A stretch of DNA of 64,000 bases from Doryteuthis pealeii (lineage: Eukaryota > Mollusca > Cephalopoda > Myopsida > Loliginidae): the NCBI GenBank assembly GCA_023376005.1, contig CM042179.1, forward strand, positions 13,870,472-13,934,471, written 5' to 3'. Made by a program: the position numbers and the translations under genes. Shown piece after piece: positions 24,676 through 37,340 of this stretch. Within the stretch, counting starts at the first letter, position 1. Every line of letters starts with the position of its first letter. The notes under the pieces were generated by a model. That model did no database searches. It was not told the origin of the DNA and worked only from the letters and a program-made list of their open reading frames with translations.

Positions 24676-25794
24676 GGCAGAAAAACTAATAAGATATACT
24701 AATTATCGTTAGTGAATTAAAACAAAGTTTAATATGGAGTCTCTTAAAAATCAAGATTTTCATATTTCCCAATCAGAAATCAAAGTAATAAATCAAATAC
24801 TCGGGAAAATGTCTGTTTGCTTTTTTGTCTTTTTATATTGTGAGAGAGTCACCACCCAAGCAAGCACATACGTCTTTGGTTAAAAGGGATAAGGGCGGCG
24901 GGTTTATTGCCCGGTTCTGAGGTACTTATCAGAGGAATGCCGAGGGACTGCGCATTCTTTGCACTGACATTTCAAGACTTTACTAATATAATATTTATAT
25001 TATGAGTATTTAACTGTTTGTTTCATTTCTTATTTTAAAAAATCACCCTGAGCTGCAATTAAGCTACTGTGAGCTAAATTTAATTCATAGAATTTATGTT
25101 AAAAATATACTTGTGAAGAAAAAATGAATAAAAGCATTACTTGAAGTATCATTTTACTAGTGCATATCCTTAAGAATTATAAAAAGTAAGGTAAGCGTGA
25201 AAGTATACTTATTAATTGCAAATTAAAGTTAGAAGCTTTTATACTTTAAGCTAGTGTTTTATCTAACTAGATCTATCAACAACCCTCTTTAATGTGGTCA
25301 TTTTGCTGTGGTAAACATATTATGCAAATTCGACGCTTCATATCATTGTTATCTACTAACCTTTGGCTAGTCTGGCTAAACAGTTGGTCATTTTCGATAC
25401 TATTTACAGTATAAATAAAGCGATAAAAGACCGAAGTTATGAAAAGAAACAAATTTTTTTTACGGTGGCTTTTCCTATGAGAAATGAGTAGGAAATTCGA
25501 AAAATAAAATGTAAAAAAAATCATAATATTAATCTTTTGGAAATTATTTTTTACTCTTTGTTGATTATTTAATTGGCTATCTATCTTATAAGAAAAAAAA
25601 TTATACTGATATTTTTTGGCTAAAAGGGGAGGGGGTACATTTCTCAATCAAGATTTTCTTCAAAACTTATTATTTATGTATCCTAAAATAGGATTATATC
25701 GCTACTACGCCCCACACCCGATGATTCATTTCTAGAATTTAAAACTATAACTTTTAAAGCTTAACATCGAATATCTTTATTTTAAATGAATTTT

Positions 25795-26038
25795 ATATAT
25801 CTAATTTTTCATACAAAATACTAATTAAAGTTTTGAAATAAAAATAACTAAATCGCATTATAAATTCATTCATTTGATAAATCTACTGAAAATTTATTAA
25901 ATAGATAATTACCTAATTTTTCATAAGCAAAAATAACTTAAATTAAGTGTTTGAAATAAATACACTAATGCATTTAAAATTCATAATTGTAACTCAATAC
26001 TGAATGTTCATTAAATCAGATAATTACCTGATTTTTTG
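25795..26038. repeat. 117-bp tandem duplication
   Basis: Noisy inverted copy of 47,829-48,062. Confidence 0.65.
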
Positions 26039-26589
26039 GGTCCTTTTTTTTTTACAATCGCGAATGTTACTGAAGTTGTCACCCTTCTAAGGATGAGTGG
26101 GTCATCGCTAGTCGATTCTCGGTGACGTGTTTTGAAAACGATATCTTTTAGTGTATTTAACCTTGAGGTTTCTTCTTCTAGATGTAGTATTATTGTCATT
26201 AGACATTTTCATACACAATTGCAGATAAAAAAAAAGAAAATTAATTTGCAGTGATCTGATCAGAAGAGATGATATAATTTATAATAGCAAAGGAAAATTT
26301 TTGAATTACGGTTTTGATCCAAATATTTCAATTGTAACTTACATTGCAAAAAGATAAAATAATGCTACGTATATGAAGCGGCTTATTCCATGCGTGGGAA
26401 ATTTTGGGTAAGTTTGCTCATAATGACTCGGTCATCTACGTATGATTAATAAAAAAAAGTAAAAAGGTTGGTTGATTGTTTTTTACGGCATGTCAACACT
26501 TATTTTTATGCCGAAGATATTTTGTTTTTATTCATTCTTGTTGGGTACTGAATTTTTTTTACTCATTTCTAATAATATTTTTGTAATCA

Positions 26590-26772
26590 TTTTTTTTATT
26601 CAACCCATTGATGTAATCCTAACATGTACTATCATCAGGGTCGAGTTATCTGGGAGTAATGGCACTCTCCGGAGCCCCAAATTGGAACTTCAACTATAGA
26701 GGCTGTTAACGTCATACCCAAGGACACGAGACGCCGCCCCACTGCCTTCTAGTACATATATGATAAAAAGTA
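26590..26772 (-). repeat. Repeat C, first half
   Basis: Noisy inverted copy of 47,078-47,250. Confidence 0.5.
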
Positions 26773-27058
26773 GTGACGCGCGTGGTGTAATGGTTTAAAG
26801 TCATGGGAAATGGACTCGTCGCCCCGCGTTCAAATCCTGGACGTGGTATTGCATTTCAACTTAGCGCTAATACCCTTGGGAAAGGTAATGAATCTTTACT
26901 CTGCCTCCAGCTTGGGTAATAGCAGACAGACTGGGTTTTTAACCATGCTAGGTAGCCAGTACTAGGAGAAGGAAAACTCTGAATTCAAACCTGTTGAACT
27001 CGCTTAAGAAATGACCTTGTGTGTAATCCTGCTCGTGCGGAGGGGTTGGGTAAAATAT
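26773..27058 (+). mobile_element. SINE family A inside repeat C
   Basis: Inverted copy of 46,796-47,077; head GACGCGCGTGGTGTAATGG. Confidence 0.75.
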
Positions 27059-27715
27059 ATATATATAAAGTGTTAGGGGTTGCCCATTAGGACAAACATG
27101 GTGGGAAATCATAAGCATCTGGATCACTCCATGGTCAACTGGTGGGTGGATTTTACCCCTCTGAGAGGTGCAAAGTAGATGTATTCTTCAGTCGAGCCGA
27201 AGGGTTGAAGTAAATGTAAAAGAAAAGGGCTGCATGTGTCAAAAGTATTTGAAGTAAAAGGAGAAAGATATCATATAAAAAGGTACTTAGAACGCATTTT
27301 TTTAAATAATTTATTATAAAAATTATGGCTAAAAGATAATAACCGACATGTTTTTCCACATTTGTTAGGAGAAGTAAGATATTTCAAATGCCTGTATATT
27401 GTGATTACGAGCACAGCGAACCGTTTATAAAATGTTAAGGGCGTAGGCGTAGCGAGCCTGGTGGCAAGAGACGAGGCCGTGCAAAGGTAAGCTGCGCTAC
27501 GCTGGGTGAGTTCTCTAATAATAAATTTAAAAAATTAAAAGTTGAGTGCACAATATTTATAAATTCTAACAGAAAATTGTTTAATATTAACATTAAGTCC
27601 ACAAAAATGCAAATTATGAAAAACAAACCAATTTTGGTTGACTTTTTCTGTCAATGAAAAATGAGAAAACTAATTATGTCTTTTTTTAATAGCTGCGTAT
27701 TCTTTTAAGCCTATG

Positions 27716-27975
27716 AGGAGGCACCTTGATGTAGATGGTTATGTCGTAGAAAATAGATACAGCTACAGTGTAGACAAGACTGGCGTAAAGCAATTTTGCA
27801 TGTTCTAATACACTTTGGGGAAAAGTATGCATCATCTATTCTCCTCCGTATGGGTAAATAGTAGGGAAGACTGGATCTTTAATCTTAGTATGGGGGGGGG
27901 GAACCGGACTCGGAGAAAAGGATTTCTTATTCAAATCTTTGTAAACTACACTTAAAATACCACCCTCGTTATAAA
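27716..27975 (+). mobile_element. SINE family A, old
   Basis: Inverted copy of 45,870-46,118. A run of nine G at about 27,892-27,900 replaces the expected TGGCAACC-type sequence. Confidence 0.62.
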
Positions 27976-28559
27976 TACTACATTTTAACCTGATATCTTT
28001 TCTTGGATCTAAAAGGAAATCTTTGTGATCTTTATTTCCAAGAGGAACATGTTTTTTTTCTTACTTTCAATAGAATATAGTTATATATTAATTGAAAAAG
28101 CAAGAAACAAATTTAAATTGGTTTTTTATCGCTTCATGAAAATGGGGAGAGACCTCGTAAAAAATGTTTCCCTAACTATATTTGAGGAAAAAACCTATTT
28201 TAAACATAATTCATCAAAAGGTGAATAAATATTAAATTTCTCGTGAAAATTTGACTGTTAAATGAGTTTTTTTAATTTAAAACAAAAGCATGTAGTTGTA
28301 ATTTATTTTTTAGCCTACGTTACATTTCATATTGATTAAATAGAGTGAAATGTAAACATTGTTTTTTTCATAATTTTCATTACCTTCGGTTAGCTGAATC
28401 ATCAGGAGTTTTTTTTCAAATGTTTCTTTTGAATGTTTAAGAAACATTTTGACGATAATATTACTTTGTTTATTTGTATTAAAATTCGGGGGTGGGGGTG
28501 AATTGTATTAAAATATGGTATGGGGTAAATTTTTGTAACACGTCAGATTGGAGGTCCGG

Positions 28560-28758
28560 CTAAAGGAAAATGATACGATGACCTATATTCTTGATGAGGC
28601 GGTTTAGCATTCACATAGCATAATACTTTTATTCTTTCTCCAACATTGCTGAATAGCAGGGTAGTCTTGTCTCCTTCAATCTTGGTATGCTAACAAGGGT
28701 ACTATTTGCGCAGAGTTTCAGTCCCGGATCTCTGCCTCGTTAAAAACTTAACATGGGA
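28560..28758 (+). mobile_element. SINE family A, very diverged
   Basis: Inverted copy of 45,110-45,295. Confidence 0.45.
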
Positions 28759-29277
28759 TAGTAAAAAAAAAAACGACCTGGTAAAATATGCATTAAATAT
28801 TTTGGTAAAACGCCTAGCGCTATTTAAAAAAAAAAAAAAATTTCTTCTTTAATATTTTCAAATTCAATCGACAATTATTTTTTCATAATACGCAGGCACC
28901 GCTTTAAGCTCGGGAAGCTTAATTCATAGGTGGGTTTGTTTTTCACGCTTTCAAACTCGCCTAGCAGGAGATGGAACACAGCGAATAATACAAAGAAGTT
29001 TTGGTATCCCATATCATCACTTCAAAATATAATATAATAATAATAATGTTTGTGTTAATATGTGTTTTTATTTTTAAACATTACTTGCATTCAATAAGAA
29101 ATATTTTACAGAGCTTGGTAAATAAGCATAAGAGTAGGTTTCTCCTTAACCTTTTCTAAATTTTAGTACAAGGTGAAGGAAAACTCTGAATTCAAAACCT
29201 GTTAACTGACTTATATCTTTGACTAGTTTATTTAGAAATTGATGTAAATCCAAGAATTACATTTTCTTTCAAAGTCC

Positions 29278-29600
29278 ATGAGAAGTTTGGGAAAATGTAG
29301 CAAGACAGGAAAGCTGGAGAGTAAAGCTTTGGATCATGGGCAGTGGAGAAAAACTTTTTCAAGGAAGACACAAAACAAATTCGGAGACCCCGTCGTATGC
29401 AGCACGGAACGGTTGAAGCGGATGTATGCCAAGGAGAAAAACGTCGGAAGCTGTAAACGAGCAAAGGGGAAATAAATGGACTATTGTGCAAAAAGTGTGG
29501 AAGGTCGAATCGAGCAGAGCTGGGCCTCACGAGTCCACAAACTGTCATCGCGAAGCTTACCCCTGGAATAGCTTGTTGTGAGGGTGGGTCAATGTGCAAT
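29278..29600 (+). pseudogene. LINE ORF 3'-end fragment, mirror copy
   Basis: This is the inverted counterpart of 44,214-44,510. A 65-codon frame ending at 29,475 carries the basic ERLKR-containing stretch. After a frame break, the codons at 29,487-29,498 read CKKC, followed by a LGLTS segment. Several indels relative to the other copy scatter the reading over frames, so no functional product is expected. Confidence 0.5.
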
Positions 29601-30515
29601 ACACAGGAGGTTTAAGTAAGCACATTCGTGCAGCTCACGTTGGGTATAGGTTTTTTTTTAGTTAGTCCGCAGTCATCATTATTATTGAATCGTGAGTTGA
29701 ATCTGCGTAGAATGCCCCATTTAAAACTGCTTGTAAAACGAAGGTGTGTTAAATAGTATTTAGCAATATTGTTTTCCCAAACAGAAATGAATAAAAATGA
29801 AATTTCTCCAACATGTCGCGCTTGGAATTCTAACAATCATTATTTCAACGAATTTTCCATTAGTATTTTTCATTTAGTAATTCGTGGTAAGCTGCACATC
29901 TTATTTTTAAAATTGTCCCTCCTCATTATCACTTACGCTTAAGATAATTTTTTAATTCTTTAAAACAGCAAAAGCCGAGTGGTCGCAAATTCTGGTGAGT
30001 TAGAGGTGGTCATACTTACCTAATTGTTGCGCCAAAAGAATTCTGTTTTAAAAATATTGAGACTGGTTTAGTTTTTTTTCTTTCTGTACACGATTATCAT
30101 TGATTTCTAGACATTTAACTTTATCATATAAATTTATTGTCTGTGTACACGTCTTCATTTGAGGTTTTTAAAGCTTCAGCTCGATAGTTTTTATCACATT
30201 CGTATTTATGGTTGTTCTGCTGCTTTTGATGACATGGCGTATAAGTAATATTCATTACTAAATGGCAGATCTGTCGAAAAATACTGCATGAATTTTCACT
30301 TATTATTTTTATTTCATTGGAACTAGCTAAATGGGTTTAATTTAATAGCAAAACTGGAAATATATGATATGTATAAAAACATATATTCTCCATATAAAGA
30401 TAACAAATGTAAGTGTTTTGTTAGACGAAGTCCAGTGCGTTAATATGAGTAGGTTTCTGTTTATGTCGTAATTATCGTCCAAAATAACTCTATCTATCTT
30501 CTCTGCTGCTATTTA
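29601..30515. other. AT-rich DNA, no recognised feature
   Basis: Counterpart of 43,330-44,213; no gene or element recognised. Confidence 0.55.
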
Positions 30516-30519
30516 TATT

Positions 30520-30563
30520 ATATGTGTGTTGTGTGTGTGTTGTGTGTGTGTGTGTGTGTGTTG

Positions 30564-30597
<34 letters not shown>

Positions 30598-30900
30598 TGG
30601 TGTGTGTGTTGTGTATGTTGTCTCCACTCTGATTCTATCTATCTATCTATCTCGCGCTGATTCTGTCTATCTCACTCTTTCTATTATTCTCTCTCTCTCT
30701 TCTCTCTCTCCTCTCCTCTCTCTCTCTCTCTTCATCTCTCTCTCTCTCTTTCTCACTGGATTCTATCTATATTATCTCTCTCTGATTCTATTATCTATTT
30801 ATCTATTTCACACTTAATTCTCTATATGTCTGTCTGTCTGTCTGTCTGTCTCTGATTCTATTTATCTACTATTCACCTGATTTATCTATCCATGTTGGTT
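30520..30900. repeat. Compound microsatellite: (GT)n, (TATC)n, (CT)n, (CTGT)n
   Basis: Mirror of 42,970-43,330. The open frame across it (30,524-30,817) is an artefact of simple repeats. Confidence 0.9.
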
Positions 30901-31379
30901 CATATCTTTCTACGTCTAAATGTCCATAGAGTAAACAATACATGAAATAGTTCTACAATAACAGTCGCAATTAATGGACCGTAGTTAATCGGGTGTAACT
31001 TAATAGTACAATTTAATGGTGTGTGATTAATGAGGTGCAATTATGAATGACGAATCGCGTTTCAGTTTTCGAATTGCAAAAGTGAGAGGTTGTAGCCGGG
31101 GTCCTTTCGGAGAATAAACAACATTGGAAATAGAAAGAGAAAGACGCCAATATACTTTGCTTGTCCCAAAGAAAGAGAAAGAAAGCACAGGATCATTTAC
31201 TTTTTTTCGTAGTCAGTTCATCGGCTTTATCGTCGATTTTTACTTATCTATTTTTACATATTCTTTCCACTTAGCTACCTCATTTAAATGTCTTCTTCTG
31301 CTAGATGTTTTTATTCTCCTTCTCATGTAATGGATGGGTATACCACACATGGGCCTTGGACACACTGGTATAACTTGCA

Positions 31380-31391
31380 GCAGCATACACA

Positions 31392-31423
<32 letters not shown>

Positions 31424-31500
31424 GCACAATATATATGTATATATATATATTTATATAATTGTATATATATATATATATATATATATTATATTATAGATAG
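31380..31500. repeat. (CA)n then (AT)n
   Basis: CACACA run at about 31,390-31,420 followed by AT tracts. Confidence 0.88.
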
Positions 31501-31543
31501 CTAATTGTGGACATAATAACTCACTCTTCTACGTTATAAGGGT

Positions 31544-31757
31544 CGGTTTAGTTTAGTCGTAGGTGGGCAGAAACCACAAAGGTTTAGTTCGTACGCCCTC
31601 GCCACTAGCGCTACTGAATAGCACATGTGTTGTGGCTAAAGTAAGAGCTGATGTAAGGTGTGGGCTGCAACCTGGAACGCAAAACTCTGTTGGTTTAGCG
31701 CTAGTGAAAAGGGGATAAACCCCTCGCTGATCTTGCTACCCGATTTAGACACCCCAA
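31544..31757 (+). mobile_element. SINE family B
   Basis: GGTCGGTTTAGTTTAGTCG head, TAGCGCTAGTGAAAAGGGGA near the 3' end; mirror of 42,075-42,318. Confidence 0.68.
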
Positions 31758-32171
31758 GATTTTCTTTCATTTAACTAGTGTTTCATTGTTTCTATATATT
31801 TATATAATTGAGGCATAATGGATTTTATAAAACACTGCAACGGAAAAAGTTAAAAGACAGAACTTATAATATTATTATAATATATATTATATATAATATT
31901 ATAATATATATATATATATAGAATGAATAGAGAATCAACTGAGAAAAGTCTGGCAGAAAAGTGCTCAATGCTAATCAAGCGAGCAGATTTATAATCAATA
32001 GTAAGATATTTGGAAATGAATTTTAAACTCATAACTTTATGGTTTCATGCTTATGCAATTATCAGATGAGTCAAAAGATCATTCGAAGATTGCATAAGCA
32101 TAATGATATCTATATATGTATGTATTATTATATATTATATTATTACTATATATCTATAATTAATATATATA

Positions 32172-32215
32172 TATAAATATTGTGTGTGTGTGTGTGTGTG
32201 TGTGTGTTGTGTTGG
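32172..32215. repeat. (GT)n microsatellite
   Basis: About 17 GT units beside AT tracts; mirror of 41,525-41,565. Confidence 0.9.
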
Positions 32216-32226
32216 TATAACGGTTG

Positions 32227-32348
32227 GGTGAGATTGAGTCAGCGGTGCTTGTTTATAGTTTCTCGCTATTCGATTATTTCAAACAACATATTTGAATAAT
32301 CGAATAGGGTGGAAACTGTAGTACCAAGAGCTGTTATTTTTTCACGCT
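32227..32348. mobile_element. Foldback element 5, mirror copy
   Basis: Inverted arms around CTATTCGATTATTTCAAA / TTTGAATAATCGAATAGG; see 41,374-41,514. Confidence 0.5.
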
Positions 32349-33129
32349 ATCCTAATAGATATAAATGCTCTCTTCATCTATTGACCCCTATTTACCCTAT
32401 GATATAGCAGCCATAGTATCTATACTGAATTATTAATATATTATATATTATATATATATTATATATTATAATATATATTGCGAAAAATGACAAACACAGT
32501 TTAAATGGTTTAAGTGGTGAGTTTATTGGCCGACACTGTAGTGTTTGATCTATTAATTAGATCATCTTCGAGGGCATTTGTTGGTTTTAATTTATTGAGA
32601 TTTGAAAACGGAGACCGGTTTGAAATATGAGTAATTTCTTCTTTCGGTGTGAGTATGGGACTGTGTAAGTGTGTGTATCGAATAAGAAAGCATTGTGCAT
32701 TTTTTAGGTGTGTGGTTTGCGTGTGTGTGTGTAACTCTTGTTGGATAAACCAGACAGCGGAAACAAACCTCAAGGTTGTGTGGTGCTGTGTGTGTGTCTG
32801 TTGTGTGTGTGTAAGCATGGTTTACCATTGGAATCTATATATATATAGGGTGGACCAAAAAAAAAGAACACAATAATTTTTATTTAACTTATCAACGTTA
32901 TAAATATCAGAAAATTTGTTGGATCAAACTTACCATATTAGGGGAAAAATTATTTTTACAATATTTTAAGCACCAAAGTTGATGTACATATCTGAAAGAA
33001 AAAGAAAATTAAGCAGTTTTATTAGCAAAATTTGTGGAGTCTGTTTTTTTTTTTGTTTTTTTTTTTTTTTGGTCACACTATATATGCATCCCTCATTATA
33101 TAACACACATACCACACACACATACATAC

Positions 33130-33166
<37 letters not shown>

Positions 33167-33185
33167 GTTGTGTGTGTGTGTGTAT
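33130..33185. repeat. (AT)n-(GT)n microsatellite
   Basis: About 20 GT units with one GG interruption; mirror of 40,505-40,600. Confidence 0.9.
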
Positions 33186-33496
33186 AATCGATCTGTGGGG
33201 TACGTGGGTAGATTGAGGTAGGTATGGCGTTCACAAACAATATGTCTGAGCAATTGAAAAGAGGATAGACTCCCTGTTGCCTGGCTGCACGATAATGACC
33301 TTTCGCCGATTTACGACTTACGCAATAAATCATAATGAACTCAATCAGTGTTCGCTTCCGGTATAAAAAAATAGGCATTATTCCTCTGAAGATTTAGATC
33401 CTCTTTAAATACTCTTGTTCCTTTTTTAAAAAATTTATTCTTCATCTTATTTTTAAAAAAAATCTTAATCCTGTTATCCGCAGTAACACGAATCGG

Positions 33497-33718
33497 AATA
33501 ATAGATAAGACTTCGATATATTTAAACTTTTCTTTTACATTCCTATTGAAAAATAACGAGAAATATGAACAAATATATAGAAATACGAATTTAGTCAGTC
33601 GAACGCTATACCGACTGACTAAATTTTTAATTCGTTTTATTTGTTCATATTTTTCTCTTATTTTTCAATAGGAATTAGAAAAGATGAAAGTTAAATATAT
33701 CGAAGTTTATCTATTATT
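33497..33718. mobile_element. Foldback/MITE-like element 4, mirror copy
   Basis: Arms AATAATAGATAAGACTTCG and CGAAGTTTATCTATTATT around GTCAGTCGAACGCTATACCG; see 39,966-40,192. Confidence 0.65.
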
Positions 33719-34084
33719 TATACTCTTTTTATTATTTTTTTTAAGTCTATTTTTTTATAGTCTATTTCAAGGAGCTTAGACAAATTGGTCTAACTCTCCA
33801 ATTCTCAGCATGCGAAGTGTTTATTTTTTTTGTTATTTCTTACTTATATATTTGCTCTTGTGACTCTAACTTAAGAGCACACATTGAGCTCTCAAATGCG
33901 ACAGGTTATAAAATAAAACTCGTAAGGAAGATTTCTTCTCTGGACTTTTGGATTATATATTATATTATATATATAATATTATATATATATATATATATTA
34001 TATTATTTCAGTATGATACTATGGTTGCTATATTATAGGAATAGTGGCTCATAGATGATAAGAGCAATTTATATTATGTTAGGA

Positions 34085-34237
34085 TAGCGTGAACAGGCTC
34101 TGTGCGGTAATGTGAGGAGCTGATGGTTGGTGTGGCGGCCACCCTCGGACGCTAAAACAATCTCCTTGGTCTAGCGCAAGTGAAAAGTGGATAGACACCT
34201 AACTATCTGGCTGATACCGATTAGGCACAGCGACGAC
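34085..34237 (+). mobile_element. SINE family B, 5'-truncated
   Basis: GACGCTAAAACAATCTCCTT and the AGTGAAAAGTGGATAGACAC block; mirror of 39,430-39,575. Confidence 0.6.
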
Positions 34238-34380
34238 TTTTTTTTTTAAATAATCTACAGTTTTAATTTTTGCTAGATGCTGCAAAATAATCTTTACCGC
34301 TAAATTTTTAACGCCAGCTTATGTTTAAGAATCAAATAGAATATTTTGGTAAAGTAGCATACATGTATATAGATACAAAG

Positions 34381-34455
34381 TGGTGGGTGGTGTATGGTTA
34401 TAGTCATACGAATTAACAGAAGTAGCCAAGATAAAATCCTGAAGAGGCAATTAAC
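34381..34455 (+). mobile_element. SINE family A head fragment
   Basis: GGTGGGTGGTGTATGGTTATAG-type head only (A box kept, body lost). Confidence 0.45.
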
Positions 34456-34507
34456 ATCGTTAAAAAAATATATTATAGGTGATGAAAAATATTACATGTA
34501 TTTATCC

Positions 34508-34790
34508 ACACCTCATTCATAGGCAATATGTGAACAAATTCAATCTTAAAACAGCGGCTTAAGGTTTGAATTCAGAGATTTTCTTCTAGACCGGTAACCA
34601 TACCAAGGTTAAGAGCTCAGTCCGCTTTACTATTAACCCATCACTGGCGGGGGGGATAATAGTTGGATGCATACTTTTCCCAGTTTTAATGAGCGCTACG
34701 TGAGAATGCAAACGGCCTCGTCCAGGATTTGAACGCCTGTTCATTGTGTCCATCTTCTCGTAGATAACTAGTAAACTACAAGTACTCACA
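34508..34790 (-). mobile_element. SINE family A
   Basis: CACCTCATTCATAGGCAATA end, then ACCATACCAAGGTTAAGAGC and GCGCTACGTGAGAATGCAA; mirror of 38,890-39,175. Confidence 0.7.
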
Positions 34791-35055
34791 CTCAGTTTTT
34801 ATATTATGGCGTTGCCCACTGAACAAGATTAGGGTGTTTTGCAGGCTGGAACGGATTAAGGACATTTTTAGTTTAATTTCAAGGGAGAATTGATTTGATA
34901 TACAAGGGAATTGGGAGGTTTTGAATTTCAAAGCACCTGATCAATCAGTTTACTACACTCACCCGTCGCAAAAGCGACGGTACGACCACATATATAACAT
35001 AATGAATAAAACAAAAACCAGTCCTTCGAGCTTGAAAAACACACAACACACATTA

Positions 35056-35415
35056 GTGCAATTTTTAGTACATATCCAGGATATACATAGTAAGTATAAT
35101 TGGAGGGAAATTAAATTCATTATTAGAATCATGCAATTTAGTAGCATATCCAGGATATACATTAGTATGTATCATCTGGAGGGAATTAAATTTCATTATT
35201 AGATGCAATTTAGTAGCATAATCCAGGATATACATTAGTATGTATACATTGGGAGGTAATTAAATTCATTATTAGATGCAAATTTTGTAGCATATCCAGG
35301 ATATACATTGTATGTACATTGGAGGGAATAAATTCATTATTAGATGCAATTTAGTAAGCAAATATCCAGGATATACATTAGTATCGTATCATTGGGGGTA
35401 TTAAATTCAATTATT
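35056..35415. repeat. About 71-bp minisatellite, 5 units
   Basis: ATATCCAGGATATAC recurs at about 35,072, 35,146, 35,220, 35,293 and 35,362, followed each time by a GGAGGGAATTAAATTC-type segment. Mirror of 38,272-38,620. Confidence 0.88.
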
Positions 35416-35689
35416 CTTGTTAAGTTGGGCCTTGAAGGAGTAACTTGTTGATTATTTGCATTATCGTTAATATTATGATAAGTATCCTGTTTTTTATATT
35501 TTTGTTATTTGCTGACCCTGTTTTGTCTGCTTTATCGTGTTATTTCACGGTATGCCGTTTTCTGTCTGTATGTATCACTGCTGATATGTACGTTAAACTA
35601 AAGTTTATGTACTTGTGTGTATATAAAAAAGCTTTACCTGGAGAGGTTTGATACATACAATAACATCGTTTAAAAGCCGTTACACGAAG

Positions 35690-35875
35690 ACATGAAGTCA
35701 TCTCTTCTCCCTCACCCCAATGCTATGGGTAATATAGAAGCTGACCTGGGTTCTTTAGTCCTGCGGACGACAACCAGGTTCCAACAAGAAAGCTCTATGT
35801 TCAAATCGGTTATGGCCCGCTTAACAAATGTCCCTTGTGTCGTACTCCTACACGTAGCAGAGAAGTTGGTTACCT
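35690..35875 (+). mobile_element. SINE family A, 5'-truncated and diverged
   Basis: CAATGCTATGGGTAATATAG, CTGGGTTCTTTAGTCC, TATGTTCAAATCGGTTATGG; mirror of 37,800-37,990. Confidence 0.5.
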
Positions 35876-36317
35876 ACATACATTTGTGGCGTATATTTTC
35901 GTATTTGCCTGGAGAGTTGTCTACCCGTCTTCGTTTCGCTGGTTCCCGCTAGGGGCCTCGGGTGTATTTTAAGCGGCTGATTTGAACTTCTCCCCTCTTT
36001 GAACGCTGCTCAACCTAGCGAGAACACTATGGGTTATAATCTGGTCTACCTCTTGTTGGGGCATTGCCCCTCCCCCCTTACAATTACTGTAAGTGACTTC
36101 AATACAGCATGGACTATTCTAGTCTCTGTTGTTGCTTTTATGTTTTACATCCTTTTACATGTAACTTGTATACTATGTATGGTATGTTCATGTAGCACCT
36201 CAATGTATTTATGTACCTGTTTATTTGTGCTGTATATAAAATGTTTTGTCTAATCAACTCTTTTGTCGGAGTTTTATCTTCAAGCTATTATCAACTTTGA
36301 ATCTTACACATTCATAC

Positions 36318-36545
36318 AAAACATTGAGGCTTATTGCTTTCATATAGCGCTATACACTTGGCAAAGGTTATGCATCCACTGTTTCGCCTCCAAGCTATGG
36401 GTAAAAACAGAGAAGACTGGGCTCTTTAACGCTTGTTAAGCAATAGACTGAGATTTTAAATCTGAATTCAAACCAGTTTAAACAACGCTAAAAATTTGAC
36501 CTGCGTCACATGCCTGCTTAGTGTGGAGGGGGTTGGTAAATATGT
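36318..36545 (+). mobile_element. SINE family A, 5'-truncated
   Basis: TAGCGCTATACACTTGGCAAA to GTGGAGGGGGTTGGTAAATA; mirror of 37,108-37,340. Confidence 0.68.
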
Positions 36546-36809
36546 TTCATTCATACAAACATTCTATTCCAAATTCTATCAAAAGTTTTGAGTTTCACAC
36601 AATTCGACTTTCCTCTTTACAAATAATAAGATAGAAAACATTAGATTCTGAAGAATATACATTGACATATGGGTGTTGCTATAAGATCCGATTGCTTAAA
36701 AAGAATCGCATGAAAAGTATCAATTAGCAATTAAAGTAACTATATCTTCTTTTTGTATTTAAGGACGAAGGTGATGAAAAACAGTTCATAAGAATCCACA
36801 TTGTTTAAC

Positions 36810-36837
36810 GGAAAACGTATTGGGTGCAGTCATTTCC
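36810..36837. other. Palindrome centre P2, near-zero loop
   Basis: The arms converge on GGAAA (36,810-36,814) and TTTCC (36,833-36,837) with only about 18 bp between. Outward pairing then continues through CAGTT(C)ATAA-type sequence and on for about 15 kb each way. The small loop contrasts with the 98-bp asymmetric loop of P1. Confidence 0.85.
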
Positions 36838-37107
36838 TTAACAACAAATGTGGGGATTTATAACTGTTTTTCATCACTTCGTCTAAAGTACAAAAGAGAC
36901 TTTTATAGTTACTTAATGCTAATTGATCTTGTTCATTGGATTCTTTTAAAGCAATCGGATCTTATAGGCCAACACCCATAGTCATGTATAATTCTTCAGA
37001 ATCTAATGTTTTGCATTTTTCTTTCATTATTTGTAAAGAGAAGTCGAATTCGTGTGAACTCAAAAACTTTTTGATAGAATTGAATAGAATGATTCTGTAT
37101 GAATGAA

Positions 37108-37340
37108 ATCTTTAACCAACCCCTCACACTAGCAGGATGTGACACAGGTCAAATTTTTAGGCGGTGTTTTAAACTGGTTGAATTCAGATTTTAAAAATCT
37201 CAGTCTAGTTGCTTAACCAAGGTTCAAAGAGCCCAGTCTTCTCTGTTTTTAACCGCATGCTGGAGGGAGAACAGGTGGATGCATAACTTTGCAAGGTATT
37301 AGCGCTATATGAAATGCAGATAGCCTCAATGTTTGTATGA
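37108..37340 (-). mobile_element. SINE family A, 5'-truncated
   Basis: Complement of tail (AACCAACCCCTCACACTAGC) to GTATTAGCGCTATATGAAAT. The head with the pol III boxes is absent. Confidence 0.7.

Larger units (their letters stand above)
21501..36809 (-). repeat. Large inverted block, reverse complement of about 52,420-36,838
   Basis: All landmarks of 36.8-52.4 kb recur here in reverse order and orientation. This copy is visibly the noisiest: it has frequent one-base losses and gains, for example throughout 21,900-23,300. From 21,501 to about 29,400 it also repeats 13,400-21,400 in the same orientation. Confidence 0.92.

Noticed and set aside
33034..33253. Several overlapping frames of 60-100 codons around 33.0-33.4 kb
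   Set aside because: Composed of T-runs, CA/GT microsatellite and AT tracts.
35056..35415. Possible CRISPR-like array of 71-bp units
   Set aside because: The whole 71-bp unit repeats; there is no repeat-spacer division.
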